A stretch of 26,065 bases of DNA, taken from assembly GCA_900088475.1 (NCBI GenBank), contig FLMG01003226.1:1-26065 (forward strand), written 5' to 3'. Within the stretch, counting starts at the first letter, position 1; each line of letters opens with the position of its first letter. The position numbers were made by a program, and so were the translations under genes. This stretch comes from Hyphochytrium catenoides (Eukaryota; Sar; Hyphochytriomycetes; Hyphochytriales; Hyphochytriaceae). Below, piece by piece: positions 1 through 8,576 of the stretch. Under the pieces are notes generated by a model that was not told the origin of the DNA, did no database searches, and saw only the letters and a list, made by a program, of their open reading frames with translations.

Positions 1-275
1 GTATGGCGTTCTGTGCTCTCGGATACCTTCGCCTGTAGCGTTGCGATGGCCTCATCTTCACTCTTCTCACCAGCGAGTTGCTTGACAAAGTTAAATTGAG
101 TCTCCCAGGCCTGCCGTGATTGAGGAAGGGTTAGTCGACACAGCTGCCGTTATCACATGGTGCGAGTTCATACCTTGTCGAGTTCATCGGGCGCCTCCAA
201 GGGATGTCTTTTCATCAGCCGCGATGCCGCAGCGCTGGAAGGAGTTACGGAGGCGCTACTTGTCAAAGTCGGCAT
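1..275 (-). CDS. Unrecognised protein, 5' end only (two exons, runs off the window)
   Basis: Exon 1 is 275-174 and encodes 34 residues starting MPTLTSSASV. A 63-base intron (173-111, GTATGA...GGCAG) is followed by exon 2 from 110 to the window edge. Both junctions are phase 0. The joined product reads through DELDK into AWETQFNFVKQLAGEKSEDE and continues as a charged, probably helical stretch. The ATG at 275 has a purine at -3, and the intron length matches others in this window. The start is Ser/Thr/Ala-rich, which could be a disordered tail or a targeting peptide. I do not recognise the family. The gene is divergent from PUS1, with about 776 bases between the two starts. Support rests on splice sites and on amino-acid composition only. 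Confidence 0.45.
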
Positions 276-1051
276 GGCTGTGGCGTCAACCCAGTAACCC
301 TTTAGTGGACCCCACTCCACCGCTCTCACACGTTCAAGCGCACTAGCGCGAAAAAGCCAAACATGGATGAAGGCAAGCTACTTTAAGCCAGGCCAACGCA
401 AGGAACACCCATCCTCCGCAAGAAGAGGTGTCGAGTATCGTTGCACTGACGAAGATTGCCAGCTTCACTCATTGCTGTTGGACGTCTGAGGCCGACTTCA
501 ACCAGAGATGAAGCTTCAAAACGCATTAGTCTTCGCATCTTCATATGATAAAGATTTCCACTTCATCCTCGAAACTAACGCTCCAAGCCCCAGATTGTCT
601 AAAATAAAAAAATAACTGCCAACCACTCAACTATGCGTTACCCCAGAGCATGTCCGAATTAATCGGTAACTTTTCTTCACCCGAAAATGAAGAATCCTGC
701 TCAAGAATTTCTTATTCTGAAAGGTAGTTGTGGTTTTATAAGTCGTTTTCTATATGGCACTAAAGGCGCCTCATTATAGATATATGCCTCATGCCAACAG
801 CTATCCTCCTTTTGACGCTTTATGCGGAAGACGCAGCAAAGAAGAATTGGTTCTGATTCTCTTGGTGCTGGAGTTATTGAGCTCCGACAGCATCCTCTCA
901 GAATGCCCATCATCGAAAGCTTCAACCTGTCATCGTCACCTTGCCTAGCCCGCTGGATGATCGCATCTCCCTCCGGTCTATCCGGGACACCTCAAATTCA
1001 TCCAGTAGAACATTGCCTGGTACAGCTAGTTCCGTCACTCCGGTGGGGGAA
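276..1051. other. Intergenic, divergent promoter region
   Basis: This stretch lies between the start of the unrecognised minus-strand gene and the first usable ATG of PUS1. The PUS1 reading frame stays open upstream of that ATG as far as a stop at 878-880 but contains no ATG, so it is read as 5' leader. Short overlapping frames exist near 750-1050 but none looks coding beyond the PUS1 frame. No clear TATA box or other element was identified. Confidence 0.5.
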
Positions 1052-2602
1052 ATGAAGCGCGAGGGTGAGGTAGCAGAGGAGGAGGAACCCAGTAAAAGAG
1101 TCAAGGCGGACGCCTCTCGCAGTCCGACGGATGGGACAGCTGATGGGATAGTGACTGCTGACGACCGAGGCAAAAGTAAGCCGATCCATCCGGGTTCATT
1201 TGCGTCAAGAAGCAGGCAAGATACACAAGACAGTAGTACTCCTAAGGAAGATAGAAGCCGGGAAGAGGGCAAAGCTGCGAAGAAGAAATACGCACTGCTG
1301 CTGGCCTATTGTGGCACTGGCTACCAAGGGCTGCAGATGTAAGCTCTGAACGAGAAGACTGTCTCGAGATATATCAGACCTGACCACACTTCATATCACA
1401 GCAATCCGGGCGCGCATACCATTGAGGCGGAGCTGGAAAGGGCTTTATTCAAAGCGGGAGCAATATCAGGTTCAAACTTTGGCTCCTTATCAAAGGTTAA
1501 ACGAACGGCCTTGCTTGCAACATTCACCTGCCCATATAAAACGTTACTCTGCTTTCCTCCTAGATTGGCTGGTCGAGAGCCGGAAGAACAGATAAGGGAG
1601 TCCACGCCGTCGGACAGATCATTGGTGCCAAACTGAAGATTAACAACGAAGAAGAGTTTCCAGAGGTGGTAAACTCCTTTCTTCCTGAGAAGGTTAAGGT
1701 TTTAGATTGTATCAAGGTTACCAGAGGGTTCAACGCCAAAAATAACTGCAACCGGCGGCAATATGTGTACATAGCACCATCCTTTCTCTTTGCAGACAAG
1801 ACCACCGAGCTTCGGCTCCCTTTATCAAAAGAGCAGCTTGAACAGAAGCTCTCCGACCACGTCAGTGAAGGTCTGATAAAACACCCAAAACTCCTCTTCA
1901 TATCTGTCTTAACTGACTCCTTTCTTTTCTCCAGGTGATCTTGATGTGCTCTTGCGCTACAAAGATTCGGCTGAAGATTTAGACATATCCTATCGTATGA
2001 GCTCCGACACCCTAGCAACGCTCAGATTGACACTGAAGGCCTTTGAAGGCACTCACAACTTCCATAACTTCACATCGAGGCTGCAACCACGAGACCCAAA
2101 ATGCAACCGCTATATATTGAGCTTCACAGCAGAAGAGCCCTTCGTAGCCATGGGGCTGGAATGGGTGAAGCTGAAAGTGCTTGGGCAAAGCTTTCTCTTC
2201 AATCATATACGAAAGATGGTTGCCGTCGCAGCGGAGGTCGTGCGAGGTTCTCTGCAGAAGAGCGACATTGAGCGGTTCTTCCGACCCGAAAACAAAGTGA
2301 GTCTACCCATAGCACCAGGAGAGGGATTGTACCTGGACAAGCTTATGTTCGACTGGTATGACAAAAAGTTCGGCGGTACTCATGCTAAGCTCGACTTTAG
2401 CAGCGGGCCGGTAGTGGATAGGATAAACAGGTTCAGAGAGGATATCATACATCGCCACATTTTTGAGGAAGAAATACGTAATCAAGCATTCGCGCAGTGG
2501 TTGAACCAGCTGGACAGGCTTTCTCTCTTCACTTATCAAAATGAGGTCTGTCCAACTGATGTGAAGAACGAAGAAACTGTGGATGGAAACGAATCGAGCT
2601 AA
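1052..2602 (+). CDS. PUS1: tRNA pseudouridine synthase, PUS1/TruA family
   Basis: The enzyme isomerises uridine to pseudouridine in tRNA. Four exons: 1052-1338, 1402-1495, 1564-1870, 1935-2602, with introns of 63, 68 and 64 bases in phases 2, 0 and 1; product 451 aa. Residues 1-74 are a charged, Lys/Arg/Glu-rich tail with NLS-like clusters. The catalytic core starts with YCGTGYQG. The catalytic Asp is about D137 in RAGRTDKGVHA, formed only after exons 2 and 3 are joined. Later motifs are GTHNFHNFTS, RYILSF and GQSFLFNHIRKMV, all in the order known for eukaryotic Pus1. The usual RAARTDKG is RAGRTDKG here. ATG 1052 is the first in frame after an upstream stop; an extra 5' exon cannot be excluded. 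Ends in TAA. PUS1 and its paralogue PUS2 cannot be separated by reading alone. Confidence 0.93.
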
Positions 2603-3265
2603 CGCTTGGAAGCTATCACACGGGGTTGCCAAGAGATAGATTAGCCAGAGAAGCAACTCTTACAATCGCAAGCTAGTCTATAAAATACTCTTGTCAGCTG
2701 TTGTTCTTTGCGCCCAGATGGCACCATTATTCTTTAGAAGCATCACTCTCCTTGGCTTCGCATAATGATGAGGGTTAGACCCTGAAAGCGGCCAAGTGAT
2801 GAGAAGAAAGACAGATGGCGAGTGACGAGCGCTACCTATAAGACTAATCAATAAGGCAACGGACCATCAAGAGTTGCCATCAAAGCTTGTAAGTTTGATT
2901 ACTTCATTACCCTTTTCTCCGCTGCGTATAGCATAAATAGAGCATACATAGGCCAAGTAGCTTCTCTGCTCGTCCTCCGCTCTCATCCAAAGAACCTACC
3001 ACGATCTAGCAATAATAAGATAGAAAAATATATAACCCGTCTTGTCCGTCTGCTACCTATCCTTCTCGCCTCCTTTTCCGCTAGCGTACGTCGGATCCCG
3101 ACACCACGACTAGGAGCCACACAGGTCAGAATCTTCTTTGCACTCCTAATCCGGATCTGTCAAATAAATACCCTTGTAATAGATAAGATCAAAATACAGA
3201 CAGTAGGACGGAGCGAATCCTCGGGATGACGGACCCATTGACAGCACCACAGGCGCGAAGAAGCT
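2603..3265. other. Intergenic between convergent PUS1 and CCCH genes
   Basis: It contains the 3' flanks of two convergent genes. No coding frame is credible. The only site of note is an AU-rich nonamer at 3162-3170, read on the minus strand and described separately. Confidence 0.6.
3162..3170 (-). promoter_or_regulatory. AU-rich element UAUUUAUUU in the 3' flank of the CCCH gene
   Basis: On the minus strand this reads TATTTATTT, 95 bases downstream of the CCCH protein's stop codon and probably within its 3' UTR. UAUUUAU-containing sequence is the known target of tandem CCCH proteins of the tristetraprolin family, which in animals bind and down-regulate their own mRNAs. Autoregulation here is inference. 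Similar AT motifs occur elsewhere in the window (near 7978 and 10087), so chance is possible. Confidence 0.4.
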
Positions 3266-4762
3266 CTAAAGGGAGAGAGACGGGTAGCCCTTTATATCCT
3301 CTACCTCCGAACGAGGTACAAAGAGGGAGCTCTGCCCTCCCGCCGGCATCGAGCCTCGGCCTCGGCCGATGGGTACAGGATTCGCCGCCTTTGTCGCTCT
3401 CTCTCCAACCACCTCTGGGTAGGAAAGAACTGGATCAGAGTTCGCGTTAAGGGCATCCATACGTCCACTGATCAACGCAGATTTATCTTCTGCTAGTCCA
3501 GAGCCTGATTCCATAAACTCAGTATTGGTCGCCTCACTCTCAGGAGGTGCGTTTGATACATCTCCCTTTTCCGACTCCCCGTCCGGCCTAAGAGACATAG
3601 AAGAAAAGACGTTGATTGTCTCCTCTAAGTTGGGCTCCGCCCTGCTGGGCCCCGCGGGGGCTCCCTCCAATTGCTGAGGCGGTTGGCCGGGCTGGCCGAC
3701 GCCATAAAAGACATACTGATTGTACGGCGCGGCTACCGCCGCCCCATCATGGATTGCTGACGCTGGGAAGCCACTAATCCCATTGATAGGTAGGCCAATG
3801 CCAATGCTTGGAACCATATATGCCTGCACGGGTACTGCACTTTCGTCCATGTTCCAATTACGCATCTGAACCATATTTGTCCCAGATTCAAACATGAGGC
3901 CATTCCAGCGGTCACCCCTCATAACCACACCATACTCTGGTGACACAACCCCCCTGAAAGGTGCAGTCTGAAGTTGCTCATTGAAGGCCACAGCTGCTGA
4001 TCCCGGCTCAGCGATCTCTCCGTACACTGGTACAGTTCTACTCCCCTGACTAACTGGAGGATGGGAAGGGGCCCGTTGCCTGCCATTGACCACCGGTGGT
4101 GGTTCATTCTCTGGTTGGACCGTTAAATTCGTCCTTGCAATGTTGGGCATGGACCAGTCCACAGATGTCACGTCAACCGCATTGGGTTTGACTCCAAGAG
4201 CGGCCACTCCTACAGCCATAGGCGGCACAGATCCATACTGCGGAATGAACACCGTTGGTTGGCCAAGGGCTGAAGCGAATGGCATCGGACCTCGGGCTGT
4301 GAGGCTGCGCTCATCTGGTCCAGCTCCGTTTTCAAGAAGGGCTCCATTCAATGGATGATGCTGGTCCCCACCGCCATGTACGCTCCCTTTAGCTGTCTCC
4401 AAATACGATATCTTGCTCTTTCGGTTAAGCCCGCTAATCTCCTCCGCAACTCTTGCCTGACTATTTTTTGGTGGTTCTTCATGCAAGAAGCGGCATCTTG
4501 ACCCATAAGGGCAAGTGCCGGTAATCGAGAAGTTCTTGCACCTCACCGTTTTATACTTAGGGTGCCGAAGAATGCCACGCAACTCTTGCTCTCCATGGGC
4601 GAACTGGCACTTGTTCCCATATCGGCAGTTCCCAGTTTCCATGAAGCGCTTACAAAGCTCAGTCTTGTACAACGAACTTTTAGCCACCTTAGGCAGCTGA
4701 CCGCATTGGGCAATATCCCCTGAGGGAAGAAGTTGGATCCCTATGTCCAGATCCTCAGTCAT
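3266..4762 (-). CDS. TIS11: Tandem CCCH zinc-finger mRNA-decay factor (tristetraprolin/TIS11 type)
   Basis: A single 498-aa exon. Finger 1 is C37-x8-C46-x5-C52-x3-H56 and finger 2 is C75-x8-C84-x5-C90-x3-H94. Each has the family lead-in (YKTELC and YKTVRC), and 18 residues separate H56 from C75, the canonical TTP spacing. Proteins with this pair bind UAUUUAU elements in mRNA 3' UTRs and recruit deadenylases in the cytoplasm. The remaining 400 residues are low-complexity and rich in Pro, Gly, Ala and Gln, with a short IGRGRG stretch near the end; no other domain is visible. The ATG follows GGAGCC, a good start context, and the stop is TAG. It is intronless in an otherwise intron-rich window and convergent with PUS1. 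The domain call is secure; orthology to one animal paralogue is not implied. Confidence 0.92.
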   Translation of the reverse strand: MTEDLDIGIQLLPSGDIAQCGQLPKVAKSSLYKTELCKRFMETGNCRYGNKCQFAHGEQELRGILRHPKYKTVRCKNFSITGTCPYGSRCRFLHEEPPKNSQARVAEEISGLNRKSKISYLETAKGSVHGGGDQHHPLNGALLENGAGPDERSLTARGPMPFASALGQPTVFIPQYGSVPPMAVGVAALGVKPNAVDVTSVDWSMPNIARTNLTVQPENEPPPVVNGRQRAPSHPPVSQGSRTVPVYGEIAEPGSAAVAFNEQLQTAPFRGVVSPEYGVVMRGDRWNGLMFESGTNMVQMRNWNMDESAVPVQAYMVPSIGIGLPINGISGFPASAIHDGAAVAAPYNQYVFYGVGQPGQPPQQLEGAPAGPSRAEPNLEETINVFSSMSLRPDGESEKGDVSNAPPESEATNTEFMESGSGLAEDKSALISGRMDALNANSDPVLSYPEVVGERATKAANPVPIGRGRGSMPAGGQSSLFVPRSEVEDIKGYPSLSL

Positions 4763-5509
4763 GGCTCCTCACAACTGATCTGCCTAATTGTGTTTGACAG
4801 GTTCCTGTGAAGGACCGTCTCTGCTCGAGCGTAGGCTAAATCCAAACAGCAGGAGATTCAATGGCAGCAGCACCGACTTGACCTAAACTATCAGAGTTTC
4901 TGCCTAGCGTAAATGCCAGCCCAACGGCAGACATTCACTTCTAAAGTGAAGGTATATGCAGAATCTGAGACTGTTTAGCAATCGGCGGCGTGAAATCCCA
5001 GATGACAGCATGGAAATTCCGTCAAGCTGTGGCTACAGTAACTGTACTACTGAGAAGACTTACAGACAGAGAAATGCTTGCCGACCGACCGCCTGCCGCC
5101 TGTGATTGATTGAGGCGCTGGTGCTTCGAATAAGCTGTGGAGGGTAAACTGATTATCGTTGTAGAGAAGCGTTCAGGGCCTTCCATATTACCACTACAAA
5201 CAGTCCTGATATTACCTCTCTTGAAGAACCATCTCCATGAATGGTGTAGAGCATACTACTATTCTCCTCTTGCATACTTCATTGCTATTATTCAGTATCC
5301 CTCATTCAACTGTGCTCAATATTCGGAACGTCAAACTTTATAGCTTTATAGCTCTACAGTAAAGTACTCTGACAGATCCAATTCTCGTACGATGTTGTAG
5401 GGCCGATTTAGCTAGATCCTACATTAGATTCTACAACAGGTTTGTTGTTGATGTCGCTCTTCCTGTGTCTCTGTAGTAGAACTACAACAAAAAAGCTGGT
5501 CAAACTTCT
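4763..5509. other. 5' flank of the CCCH gene
   Basis: It holds the probable leader and promoter of the minus-strand CCCH gene. No coding frame longer than a chance one was seen. Two short inverted repeats lie at its far end (5393-5486). Confidence 0.5.
5393..5486. repeat. Short inverted repeats
   Basis: TGTTGTAG at 5393-5400 is the exact reverse complement of CTACAACA at 5431-5438. A second perfect hairpin, TGTAGT-AGA-ACTACA, follows at 5472-5486. The arms are short enough to be chance; no flanking target duplication was found. Confidence 0.35.
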
Positions 5510-5692
5510 TCACTCTTTCTTCACTGTGACATCGTGCGGCTCTTCTTGAGGCGTCCCGTCCTCCTCTTGGTCATTGGTCTCGGTTGGCAAAGGTTCTGAC
5601 TCTCCATACCAAAATCTCTTTCGCCATCCATGAAGAGAAAGAATGCGATTCGGATTCTGAAGCGTATTTCGGTTCAGCAATTGAAGTACGCC
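5510..5692 (-). other. Open, coding-looking frame of 60 codons without a start
   Basis: Between a TAG at 5693-5695 and a TGA at 5510-5512 the minus strand reads 60 codons. The segment changes from basic (around WRKRFWYGE) to acidic (around TNDQEEDGT) and ends DVTVKKE. No ATG or clear acceptor precedes it. It could be the last exon of an unseen gene, the tail of a decayed mobile-element protein, or chance. Confidence 0.25.
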
Positions 5693-5744
5693 CTAATGCA
5701 TGATGGAGCGCAATGATAATGATGGTCTCCTCGGCGCCACGATG

Positions 5745-5997
5745 CCTTCTTCTTCTTCTCCTCCGCCGTCTTCCTACCATTACCGCCGAAGAGTTCAAAT
5801 ATGATTCTTCTTCCTTTTCCGACATTGATGATGACGCTGGTGGAGGAGAACCCGTTGTAGAGTCCATGGATTTGTATCTCTCGTCTCCCTCTTCTTTTCT
5901 TTTCTCTTCTTCTTCTTCTCCTCCTCCTCCTCCCTTCGTCGTCTCCTTCTTCTCCTCCTCCTTCTTTTCTTCTTCTTCTTCTTTTACTTCTTTTTAG
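5745..5997. repeat. Pyrimidine-rich TTC/TCC low-complexity tract
   Basis: The plus strand is built of TTC, TCC and CTC triplets, densest at 5748-5770 and 5885-5992. It generates spurious poly-Ser/Pro frames on the plus strand and poly-Arg/Glu frames on the minus strand. It is a simple-sequence region and not a gene. Confidence 0.8.
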
Positions 5998-6356
5998 TTC
6001 CTTATTAGTATTACCTATCATCATAAAGAATACGAAAAAGCAACATTAAACAAAAAAAACTAACATGTTTGAAGAAGGCATAATAAGGTTACTGTCGTAG
6101 ATACTGCCGCCTGCTGATGACAACAATCTATTAGGTGGTGATAAGGAGAGCTCTATCATCACAGCGAGCTTCTTCCGATGCTGTAATGAAGAGCACTTTG
6201 TTGACGTTGATAAGCAGCGAAAGAAGGAGGGCCTAGAAAGAGTTAAAGGTTCTCTTCACTTTTGTGGTAGCGTTGGTGCTGTGATTCTTTACTATAACAA
6301 CATCTCTTTTACGTGCCTCCTCTCTCTGTTGTGAGTTTTCTACTACTTCTTGTGAT
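5998..6356. other. Gene-poor sequence
   Basis: AT-rich sequence with stops in all frames between the TTC tract and the minisatellite. No feature is supported. Confidence 0.5.
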
Positions 6357-6473
6357 GATGTCATCCTTGTTGTGATGCAGTGGCGATGTCATCCTTGTTG
6401 TGGTGGCAGTTGTGATGTCATCCTTGTTGTGGTGGCAGTGGTGATGTCATCCTTGTTGGGGGGTGGCAGTGGT
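6357..6473. repeat. Minisatellite, about 29-base unit, four copies
   Basis: Copies begin at 6357, 6385, 6414 and 6443, each starting GATGTCATCCTTGTTG and continuing with a GGTGGCAGTGGT-like tail. Units are 28, 29, 29 and about 31 bases. Copies 2 and 3 differ by a single base, suggesting recent unequal exchange or slippage. Confidence 0.85.
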
Positions 6474-6516
6474 GGCCCAGCAGCAGCAGTGGCAGTGGTG
6501 GCCCAGCAGCAGCAGT
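6465..6516. repeat. 26-base direct tandem repeat, two perfect copies
   Basis: Two identical adjacent copies at 6465-6490 and 6491-6516, each containing GGCAGTGGTGGCCCAGCAGC. The first overlaps the end of the preceding minisatellite and appears derived from its GGCAGTGGT segment. Confidence 0.9.
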
Positions 6517-6959
6517 GGCAGCAGAGTCATGATGATCTCAACTGAGAGACTTGTTCTGTCACTTGTCATTATTATGACGAGAAAGGTGGTGTGCTTGTTG
6601 GTGTCATAATGGAAGAAACTTTGTTTAGCATCATGGAAAGAGATTCTGTAAGGCCATTTGTTGCAATAAAAGAAATATTGATGACCTTCTTCGAGTGAGC
6701 GCACTGCCTGTTTGTTGTGCCAACGCACCGAAGCAACACTTACTAGTAGGGTTGAGGAGAAAGCTTGGCTCTTAATGCGCTATATTAAGAAGGGCTATGC
6801 AGCAGTAAAACTGCAGCGCGATAGGAGGGAGATGTGAAAAAAGATCGCACTCTCTAATAATGGTTGTTTGTTGGTAATAACCTCCTTAACTATTAGATCT
6901 CTTATAGTCAAGGAATGACAAGAGTATGATCGTTGAGTGGCAGGAGAAACGAATAATGA
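6517..6959. other. Gene-poor sequence
   Basis: No convincing coding frame. A 93-codon minus-strand frame (6728-6447) runs through the minisatellite and gives a repetitive Leu/His/Cys tail, so it is treated as an artefact of the repeat. Confidence 0.5.
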
Positions 6960-7184
6960 ATAGTCAAGTATGTTATTACGAGAGGCTCTAAATCACTTCG
7001 GACGTCTTCACTTCCCTCAGGGACGATACAAGGTGCTGCACATAATGCTGAGAATAAGGGAGAAGAAGACGATGAGCGAGGATTAATATACGAGCCAGGC
7101 GGAGGACAACAAGATGAAGGAGGATTTCCCTACTACTATTATTGCCGCCGATCGCTAGACGACGAGCAATTTACCTTCAACTAG
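6960..7184 (+). pseudogene. Possible decayed coding fragment (74 codons, no start)
   Basis: From just after a TGA at 6957-6959 the plus strand is open for 74 codons to a TAG at 7182-7184. It includes an acidic part (GEEDDERGLIYEPGGGQQDE) and then YYYYCRRSLDDEQFTFN. There is no ATG. The Tyr-rich end is encoded again, in an open frame of its own, by the second copy of the tandem duplication that follows. The source is unknown: an exon remnant, mobile-element debris or chance. Confidence 0.25.
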
Positions 7185-7268
7185 TACTGATGAAGTTTCC
7201 TATTACTATTATTGCCGCCGATCGTCGCTAGACGACGAGCAATTTACCTTCAACTAGTACTGATGAAG
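7125..7268. repeat. Near-perfect tandem duplication, 71 + 73 bases
   Basis: Copy A is 7125-7195 and copy B 7196-7268. They are adjacent and differ by a one-base loss and a substitution near the start and by a TCG insertion in the middle (GATCGCTAG against GATCGTCGCTAG). The high identity implies a recent event. Confidence 0.9.
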
Positions 7269-8094
7269 AAGGTATCCCCTCGTTGACGGATCGATATAAA
7301 GCAAGCCCTTGTTTAGGTTACAGCTGATGATGAGGACAGGGGAAATAAGGAGTGAGCTGGTGGTGACATCGTAGACCACGAGCTCGAAAAGCAACATTTC
7401 GGCCAACAATAATCAATAAATGAAGGTTTTCTTTACGGGGAAATGCGGCCTTTTACCAGAGTAGTGGAAGCCGAGAATTATTTCTATTTGACTTTAGGGC
7501 CGCCTACATTCGACCCTATTACCCAAGGGTTTTCCCCCTTTCCACCAGTTGTGTTCACCTTTGCGAGGATGTGGTAGCCGAGGGGTCCAAAGCGAGGAGG
7601 CTGTGAAATGGGCACCCCTGCGTTTTGCAAAAGTGGCCAAACAGGTTGGAGAGTTGCCTAGTCTCCAAAAATTCTAATCATATTTTATAGAATACCGAAA
7701 AAACAGCTATAGAACTACTTGTGCATCACTGTATCTCGAAGGTAAGCACCAATCCTTTATTAGTTTTTTTCTTTTCAAACGTAATATAAATACGATTAAA
7801 TACATGTTCTCCACCAACATCCTCAAGAAAAGTCTGATACCTACTCCATTCACTGAGTGTGATAGCCGAGGACGAACATCATCAGGTCTGAAAACCACAT
7901 AGGAACTCTACAATCTTCTCTCTCTCTTTTCGGTGAGCACAAGTGAGGTGTTTCAGTACTGGCCTAGCCCTCTATCTTATTTATTTTTACCCTCTTCTCT
8001 TGTGTGCTTTATTATTTTTAGACAACAATACAAATCTTTCAACGCGCCTGTCTCCTTTCTTCACTCTTTTCGTCCTCTCTGTCTCGTCCTTTCT
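7269..8094. other. Gene-poor sequence with one doubly open segment
   Basis: No gene is called. Two overlapping plus-strand frames are open at 7413-7577 and 7424-7606, discussed in the findings. Pyrimidine-rich sequence from about 7915 onward gives a long low-complexity plus-strand frame (7933-8226) that is not credible as a protein. Confidence 0.45.
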
Positions 8095-8496
8095 CTAATC
8101 AAACACACCTCTCCAGGAGCAAACAGCTCTGACGTTCCCCATCTCTTTTATTACTTTCCTTTCTTTCCGTGCCCTCGGCCTTATAGTTCTCTTCTTTTCC
8201 CCCCTTGTCTGCCATACAAACTCTAATAAGAGGCCTTGACTCTCACATGCGTCACCTTCCTTGCCATCAGTGCAGTGCCTGCCATCAGACGTTATCTGAC
8301 TATCTTCCATGATCTCATCAATCGCCTGTTTAAAGGTAGATGAGGAAGATGAGGAGGACTGGAGGAAGAAAGACGGAGAAGGAGCCGTCTTTCCATGACC
8401 TTCGGTACAGACGCACTCGGCTCTACTCTCTGGTGCCCTAGGCCTAGGAACTACTAACCTGCCATCGAACCTCTTCTTGACACTTGTGCTTTTCAT
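8095..8496 (-). CDS. Hypothetical 133-aa frame, weak
   Basis: An ATG at 8496 opens 133 codons on the minus strand. The product starts MKSTSVKKRFDGR, has a Ser run near the middle, an acidic part around KQAIDEIMEDSQITSDG, and a basic C-terminal part. No known motif is visible. It would be divergent from the epimerase gene with only about 80 bases between starts, and part of its length is low-complexity. It may be a real small gene or a chance frame in the epimerase promoter region. Confidence 0.22.
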   Translation of the reverse strand: MKSTSVKKRFDGRLVVPRPRAPESRAECVCTEGHGKTAPSPSFFLQSSSSSSSTFKQAIDEIMEDSQITSDGRHCTDGKEGDACESQGLLLEFVWQTRGEKKRTIRPRARKERKVIKEMGNVRAVCSWRGVFD

Positions 8497-8576
8497 TGCC
8501 GCTGAGCAGAGTACGTACCCTCCTGCAGATACTGCAATCTTATAAGGCCCAAGGCCACCACCCTGTAGTAGGTACC

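Noticed and set aside
5674-6024. Arg/Glu-rich and Ser/Pro-rich frames on both strands
   Set aside because: They are translations of the TTC/TCC simple-sequence tract.
6357-7268. CRISPR-like array
   Set aside because: The repeats are directly adjacent with no unique spacers of regular length, and the DNA is eukaryotic nuclear.
7933-8226. 97-codon plus-strand frame upstream of the epimerase
   Set aside because: It is pyrimidine-rich low-complexity sequence giving Leu/Phe/Ser-rich product without motifs.
8484-8576. Upstream extension of the epimerase frame
   Set aside because: The frame is open but starts at TTG; ATG 8577 is the first true start and leaves enough sequence before the Rossmann fold.
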